In this document: one piece after another, positions 59,928-64,000 of the stretch
Layout of the letters: every line of letters starts with the position of its first letter
How positions within the stretch are numbered: position 1 is the first letter of the stretch
Assembly (NCBI GenBank): GCA_022496185.1
Contig: WTXG01000083.1
Coordinates: 62,001-126,000 of the forward strand
DNA: 64,000 nucleotides
From: Multifurca ochricompacta
Lineage: Eukaryota > Basidiomycota > Agaricomycetes > Russulales > Russulaceae
Reading direction: 5' to 3'
Translations under genes and position numbers: made by a program
Notes under the pieces: generated by a model
Told to the model about the DNA's origin: nothing
The model's database searches: none
Seen by the model: the letters and a program-made list of their open reading frames with translations, nothing else

Positions 59928-60745
59928 AAAAAAAAAAAAAAAAAAACCTGATGGATACACACACCTGGAGATCATACGGGAAGTAAATGGCCGGGGCGCA
60001 AGTCCAAAGTGATGATGCTGTGTTAATTTCCTTTGATGACTTGAACATCAACATCATCGGGCTTCCCGACGGCCTAACAACAACTCGGGAGTATGTGGGT
60101 TATTGCGAACCTGCGGATACCCGCTGCTGCGGTTAATTCAATTTCGAGTTCGAGCGTACAAACAATTTTTTAATCGCCAATACTGTATCCTGTTATCTCC
60201 CCTCTCCTCACGATCATCCTCAGATGTTTCATGGACTGAACTTTTAAAAAATAAAATAAAATAAAAGATATTCTCGAATTCCCTTTACTGTCATCTCTTG
60301 CACCCACACTTTATGACTTTTCCTATCATTCTGATTACGTGACATGGCGCAAGTTCCTTCCACCACCCCTAGCGGCAGAGTAGTGACCGGCAGCCAGACA
60401 GAGAGTTTTGTTCCCCTCAGTGTCTGAGGAGGTACCTGTACCTTTTATAGATACTACTACCGATACGACCAGCCACGCGTTGGAATCAACAGCAGGACTT
60501 CTGATAGTTCCATAAGGCATCTGTATCTGAGAAAAAGGGAAATTTTTTTTATTGGTGATGATGATGTACCATGTACCAACCAACTGGGTCGCGTTATCGG
60601 AGAGCTTACATTTGGTTACCCACTACGTAAGCTACCAAATGAACTACCCAAACCATATAAAGGAGGAGGAACAGGGGGCGGAATTCATTTGTCCGAGGAT
60701 ATCCAAACGTCTTTGTCTTCGTGGCGTTACGTCGTTATGTAACCG

Positions 60746-60786
<41 letters not shown>

Positions 60787-62019
60787 GATCCAATTTTTCA
60801 AAAAAAAAAGGCAAACGGATTATCATCGATAAAGAGGTCGGGTGATGTGACAATAGTTCCCAATTTTTAATCTTTGAGCCCCAAAATGAACCCCCCCCCC
60901 CCCCCGGTTAATCGCGCGGGTCATTCAGAAGTATCAGGTGTGCAACACGAAACAATAGATAGGCGATAAAATTGATAATGATAATGATGATTAACGACAC
61001 AGAGATAGATGTGAATGATATGATTGATTACCAACGCCCAACCCCCCCATGTCATATGTGTCAACAACGGGATTGCCTAATGCAGGCAGGTAGGTAGCTT
61101 CTGAAGATACACCCCCAGTCAATAAGGAGTACCGCACACCACACAGCTTCGATAGGAGAAAGAGCGGGGGATCTTTATGTGGAAAGAAGGGTAAGCGGGC
61201 GGTAGATAGGCTTTACTGCGGTTTGTGGTTAGTAGTAGTAGTACGGCCGTACGGGCCATGACACGATACAATGACCGAATATCAAAACCCAAGGCATGGC
61301 CTAGCTTCCTTTCTTTTTTTTTTCATCTGCACGTGCATACAATTGGCTCCTAGTGTACGATATAGATATATATATCATCTATAATGATCATGATAATATA
61401 TCTCCTGAAAGAGCCAAAGGGGGGGGGAGGGGTCGTGTCATCGTACAAAAGGGAAGGCAAAAGGCTAAAACTAAGGAAGGAAGATGGGAACGCGACCGGT
61501 GATCAGGACGTTACATTACATTACAACAACAAAAAGGAACTCTCATGTTTTGTTTTGTTTTTCGTTTTCGTTTTTTTTTTCTTGTTTTTTGGGGGTTTTA
61601 CTTTCTTCGAGAGAGGATAATAGAGAAGGTGGTCATAAAGAGGACGGAGGGAAAGGAAGAGAAGAGAAGAGATACAGACAGTGTCGACATAGGCGCTGGA
61701 GAGGAGAAATACATATCCTTGAGATAAAGAAAAATGAGAAGACTGGTAAGCATAAGTCAAAACAAATCGAGGGTCAGTCAACATATAGGGAAACTTTTGG
61801 ACCAAGGCCGAGACAGAAACCGAACCTGAAGGAATCATGAGATGAGTTTATCGTCACAACGACACAGGAGATGGGAGTGAATCACACCACCACAATCGCC
61901 ATCACCACCACCACCACCCCACCCCTAAAATAAGTCCTTTTTTTTTTCTAGCCCTCATTCACGAGAAAGTCGTCGTTGAGGAAAGATGATGCGCGGGACC
62001 CAAACGAATGGAAAACCCC
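59928..62019. other. Repeat-rich intergenic region
   Basis: No gene recognised between permease 2 and the end of the HMG gene. It contains a poly-A run at 59928-59946, a (CTA)n microsatellite at 60747-60786 and a C run near 60891-60905. There are also short TA, GAT and T-rich tracts. Confidence 0.45.
60747..60786. repeat. (CTA)n microsatellite
   Basis: Thirteen or so perfect CTA units, the longest triplet run in the window. Confidence 0.9.
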
Positions 62020-63990
62020 TCACGCGTAGGGACCGGCGGTGACGACTCTCGCACCAGCCCAACTCGAAGCGTCTTCGAGCCCGCCAAATAGCGGGCGAGT
62101 GATCAGCTCCAAGACGTTATCGCTATCATTGTTATTCCACGGGTCTACCGCAGTCGCCGCCGCAACGGCGGGCAAGCACGAGAACGGGTAGTGATGGTCG
62201 GTGATATCTCCGTAAGCGAGGGCATCTTTGCACCATAGTTATCGGTGGCTGTCGCCGCGGCGGTAACGGTGAGAGTATCGGCGCCTGCCCAGTCGCAAAG
62301 CGACGAATAACTCGAGACCGAGAAGAAGTGGTTTAGGGTCGACGGATCTGTCGCCGGTCCGGCCGGACCTACAATACTGAGGAGCGGGTTTATCGGACCG
62401 AGGGTCACGAGGTCGTGGTTCTGGTTCTGGTTGTTGTTGTTGTTGTCCATAATGGAACTGCAGGGACTGTCTGGCGGAGAGAAGGGTACGAAGTCGAACA
62501 TGGCAGGAAACTGAAAGATCCACAACCACCAGCGCATCGCCACCGCCACCCAAAAAAAGAGATCCAAAAGGAGAAGTGTCAGAAGTGTTTTTTTTATTTC
62601 GGAAGGGAAGGGAAAGGGGAGAGAAGCAAAAAAAAAAGGACACCTACGCTTGTATTGTCACTGTCAGGGAAGGACACTTCGCTCTCATAAGAAATGGAGG
62701 AAGCGGGAGAGAGTGGCGGTGGGTAAAAGTTGGGAACGACTCCGCCGACGGAATCCTGCGTATGATCCGGCGCCCAGATGGTGACGGCGGTGGCGTTCTG
62801 CACAGCGATTTCGTGATCCGGGACAAGAGCAAGAGGCACAGAAGAGGCACGACGGAACATGGAGGTGAGCGGGACGTTGAAACGTGCCTGTTGCGCGATA
62901 GACGCGGAGCGTGTTTTCGTTGTCGTCGTTGTTGTCGCCGTCGTCGTCACCTCTGTGTCTTTGGCGCGCCACATTTCCTTGCGGCCTCTTGCATCGTTCT
63001 GCGCGATACGGGGACTCTGGGAGTCAACAACCCCGCCTTCTTCCGCGACGAACATCCCATCGGATACCGTACCAACACCGCTTTCCTTGTCCCACGCTTG
63101 CACGGCACTACTGAGCGCAACGCCCTTTACGCCGCGAGCAAGAAGCTCCGCTATCTGCGCACACCGGCGTTCCTGCATGAGTCCGCCGGTTTTACTTTTA
63201 CACCTCCCGCCCCCACCACCGGTCACAGTGACTTTGTCGCGGGGGCAGTGGGATTCCGTCGGCGTCGCTCGGGAGGGGGACGATCCTTATTCTTATCTTT
63301 AGTTTTCCGTTTCGCAATGGCATCGACGTTCGTGCCAGGTCGGAAACGCCAGTCTGGGTATCGCGTACGATGCTCGGCCTGAGCTTGTACGGCGCGCTTC
63401 TCCCAGAGTTCACGTTCAGCGGGCGGGAGGGTCTTCCAGACGATCCCTGCAATCGAAGACGGGGGGGACAGTCAATACATGATATCGTAGACACCGCCGT
63501 TTGGGCTTTATATGTATATGTGAAGGGGGAGAACGAGAAACGCACCAATGATTTTGGAGAGGGTGCTATGGTTGCCCTCGATGTTTCCCGGCACGCTCTC
63601 AGATTTGATAAAGGAGGAACGGAAGAGTATGAACGCATTGGGCGGGCGTGGGATGTGACCCGCATCGCGTTTCTTCGCGTGAGAAGGTCGCGTAGCGGAG
63701 ATTCGCGGGACTTCTTCTTCGGATACGAGCTCGAAGCGTAAGACGGACTCGGGAGACAAATCGACAACACTTGGGGAGTCCGGATTGTACGGGATAGGCG
63801 TCAACTCGGCATCGAACGAATAGGTCATCATTCCCATCGCCGGGGGTAGGCGGTCGACAAGCGGGGGCATGTCGTCTGGAAGTGAGGCCGTTTACAAGTG
63901 AGAGGGTGCTCAGTAAGTTTCCGAAAGGATGAAGCAAAGCGTACCGTCATCGGGGATATCAATGATAGCGTCAAGCTCGAATTCTGACAT
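62020..63990 (-). CDS. HMG-box transcription factor
   Basis: A fungal MATA_HMG/Rox1-type DNA-binding protein, presumably nuclear. Exons in transcript order are 63945-63990, 63546-63875, 62648-63446 and 62020-62510. The HMG box (residues about 91-160) starts HIPRPPNAFILFRSSFIKSE and continues STLSKIIGIVWKTLPPAERE, with WEKRAVQAQAEHRTRYPDW. An intron splits it after KIIG. Downstream are a basic region (KRKTKDKNKD) and a conserved RRCAQIAELLARGVKG segment, then Ser/Thr-rich and Asn/Gln-rich low-complexity sequence. The end LELITRPLFGGLEDASSWAG is family-like. One base appears missing near 63225-63235 and one near 62215-62240. With both added the total is 1668 nt (555 residues). The adjacent genes do not suggest a mating-type locus. 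Confidence 0.9.
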
Positions 63991-64000
63991 ATTTCAGACA

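Noticed and set aside
62020..63990. Mating-type (MAT) locus marked by the HMG box
   Set aside because: No homeodomain, pheromone or receptor gene is present, and HMG-box factors of this type are numerous in basidiomycetes.

Overview
The window is nuclear DNA of a filamentous basidiomycete, most probably an Agaricomycete. The evidence is gene structure and content: very dense 50-70 nt GT-AG introns (18 each in a laccase and in two amino-acid permeases), a secreted class I laccase, F-box and RNase III-like paralog families, and an HMG-box protein of basidiomycete type. I saw no tRNA, rRNA, CRISPR array or intact transposon. Exon boundaries were derived by hand from splice signals and reading frame; none has been checked against transcripts.

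Layout. 0.5-3.1 kb: intact laccase (+). 3.4-5.3 kb: F-box gene 1 (+). 5.6-6.9 kb: poorly resolved minus-strand gene with a Cys-rich motif. 7.5-8.8 kb: wax-synthase-like membrane acyltransferase (+). 8.8-14.0 kb: no convincing gene. 14.0-15.7 kb: F-box gene 2 (+). 17.8-20.8 kb: kelch-repeat KLHDC4/Kel3-like gene (-). 22.7-24.0 kb: NmrA-like oxidoreductase (-). 24.0-30.2 kb: microsatellite-rich DNA. 30.2-31.0 kb: lineage-specific proline-rich protein (-). 33.0-35.0 kb: F-box gene 3 (-). 35.0-41.0 kb: no convincing gene. 41.0-46.4 kb: three RNase III-like copies in direct orientation (intact, relic, intact). 48.0-50.6 and 57.3-59.9 kb: duplicated MUP1-like amino-acid permeases. Between them lie an unrecognised gene (53.0-53.8 kb) and an Arg/Ser-rich gene whose C-terminal part lies inverted upstream. 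62.0-64.0 kb: HMG-box transcription factor (-).

The genes do not form an obvious pathway or cluster. They look like a mosaic of single genes plus three locally expanded families (F-box, RNase III-like, permease).

The most consequential observation is that reading frames break repeatedly, always by the apparent loss of exactly one base and mostly at short homopolymers. In nine recognised genes the exon lengths become exact multiples of three once one or two bases are assumed missing. This points to homopolymer undercalling in the assembly rather than many pseudogenes. Other notable points are a putative one-nucleotide micro-exon shared by both permeases, conserved GC-AG introns, loss of RNase III catalytic residues, and a roughly 2.4 kb inversion that would explain the split Arg/Ser-rich gene.
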